Made by a program: the position numbers and the translations under genes
Notes under the pieces: generated by a model
Told to the model about the DNA's origin: nothing
Seen by the model: the letters and a program-made list of their open reading frames with translations, nothing else
The model's database searches: none
NCBI GenBank assembly: GCA_031771865.1
Contig: JASISA010000042.1
Location: forward strand, 985,501-1,049,500
Length of the DNA stretch: 64,000 bases
Source of the DNA: Nothophaeocryptopus gaeumannii
Lineage: Eukaryota > Ascomycota > Dothideomycetes > Mycosphaerellales > Mycosphaerellaceae
Direction: 5' to 3'
Part shown: piece by piece, positions 63,016 through 64,000 of the stretch
How positions within the stretch are numbered: position 1 is the first letter of the stretch
Layout: each line of letters begins with the position of its first letter

Positions 63016-64000
63016 ATGGAGACACCGCCTTGTAACGATGTCCAATGGCCAGCTCTGTACTACATCTCGCTCTCCCTTGATACGATTGCAAACCTAGATC
63101 ATGGGTCCTACCTTTCACTACGCGGCAAGAAGATCGCTACTCAGGGAGGGTTGTGGGTCAACACATATGTCCAATCGCCAACGCAGGACACTTCACAGGC
63201 ATGGCAACGGCTATTCAACGTCAACGAAAGCTTCGTGGCGCTCGGACTTGCAATCTTGTTCAGTCCTCTGGCAGATATACCAGTGGCAGCTCTCATGTGA
63301 TTGATACGAGACTGCCACCTCCTATTCGTCTTCGCGCACTAACACTCCCCATCCCAAACTTCCAGCCACTCAGATATTCTAGCGACCAAACAGGCCACTG
63401 GGCATGGCATCACGGACGGCCTCTCAAGCGAACTCAATGGCTACAACATCAACCTCAACAACGAAGCGATACAATTTGTTGACCTCTTGACGGGCATCCA
63501 GAAGACGATATCAGACTACCAAGCTTCGTTGATCAACTACGATTTCTCGGAGCAGGAGGCAGAATCCTTGTAAATGAAAATGGCACGATCGGGAAATTGC
63601 AAGGTCTAATGTAAGCTTGAAGATCTCTGAAGAACAAAGCACTGTTATACTTACGCAAGGTCATGAAATGGCGGAGCCATGATTGCTCAGGATTCGGCGA
63701 GCATTGACGAAGTGAGTGGCAAGACCCGATGTTCGAGGCAAGGTCATAAGCTCTAACTTGCTGGATGTAGGCGCAATTCGATCCTTTTACAGTTCATGTC
63801 ATGAGCCAGTACGCCTTCCAGGCCGGCTGGTATCTTCAGGAGGCGGCCCAATTGTCTTCTAGTAAGTGCGCGGGATTTATGGTGCAAAGCGCATCAAGCT
63901 GATATTTGTTGGTAGTTTGGACCATTCTGTCTACCCTTGTAGCTCTCGCGATCTATTCTAGCCCGCAAAAGGGTCGGGAAGGATTTTCAGCTTCTGCACG
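63016..64000 (+). CDS. Partial unknown gene running off the right edge, probably frameshifted
   Basis: Exon 63016-63296 reads MET...WPALYYISLSLDTIANLDHG to VPVAAL. A 69-nt intron (GTGATT, branch CACTAAC, CTTCCAG) leads to 63366 and HSDILATKQATGHGITDGLS. At about 63541-63547 one base seems missing in a T run, because the clear continuation GGRILVNENGTIGKLQGLM is in another frame. Later pieces MIAQDSASIDE, QFDPFTVHVMSQYAFQAGWY and TLVALAIYSSPQ are separated by GTGAGT/GTAG and GTAAGT/GTAG introns. The last exon continues beyond 64000. Family not recognised. Either a recent pseudogene or a single sequencing error. Confidence 0.5.

Noticed and set aside
1..64000. CRISPR arrays, operons, bacterial promoters, riboswitches
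   Set aside because: The window is clearly eukaryotic (spliced fungal genes); no regularly spaced repeats were seen.

Overview
This 64 kb window is nuclear DNA of a filamentous ascomycete. Genes are compact and have short introns, mostly 48-73 nt, with GTRNGY-type donors and CTAAC-like branch sites. Products such as Eis1, the PEX14/17-type peroxin, Mdm20, Ysy6, Erj5 and a Dal5-type permease are typical of ascomycetes. I infer a dothideomycete, probably Capnodiales/Mycosphaerellales. One supporting point is that SdhB comes out at 296 aa and its key residues fall on the numbers I recall for Zymoseptoria tritici. This is inference; no search was run.

Left part (1-25.4 kb), mostly conserved housekeeping: an Eis1 eisosome gene with an extra 5' exon; an unknown gene (6.8-8.0 kb) with a distant paralogue at 14.9-16.0 kb; SdhB of complex II; a HAD phosphatase; an F-box-like protein; proteasome beta6 (PRE7) divergent from the ribosome factor PNO1; a Dal5-type MFS permease; an NTF2-like protein; IES2 of the INO80 remodeller; a PEX14/17-type peroxin; an ATP-grasp enzyme.

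Accessory segment (25.4-29.6 kb): gene-poor, with reading frames broken by frameshifts, one candidate small cysteine-rich protein (27.65-28.06 kb) and one poorly defined gene. Conserved GDB1 (glycogen debranching) and TRM61 (tRNA m1A58 methylation) follow.

37.5-42.7 kb holds a local expansion of small RING-finger proteins: three apparently intact genes and one pseudogene. Two more relatives lie at 59.7-62.1 kb, one with a degenerate RING and one with no RING. Two SUMO-like/Rad60-SLD-type ubiquitin-fold proteins (47.2-48.1 and 58.8-59.4 kb) lie between and beside them and share an intron position. This mix of E3-like RING proteins and ubiquitin-like proteins is the best candidate in the window for an undescribed system.

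Between these are a four-exon tetraspan membrane protein with a GC-AG intron, a frameshifted alpha/beta hydrolase, a phosphoglycerate-mutase-like phosphatase, an unknown disordered protein, MDM20 (NatB), YSY6 (first coding exon is only the ATG), ERJ5, PRA1 and another unknown protein. The right end (62.1-64 kb) decays again: an MFS transporter fragment and an incomplete, frameshifted gene running off the edge. Exon coordinates were derived by hand from splice motifs and reading frame; family calls rest on recognised motifs.
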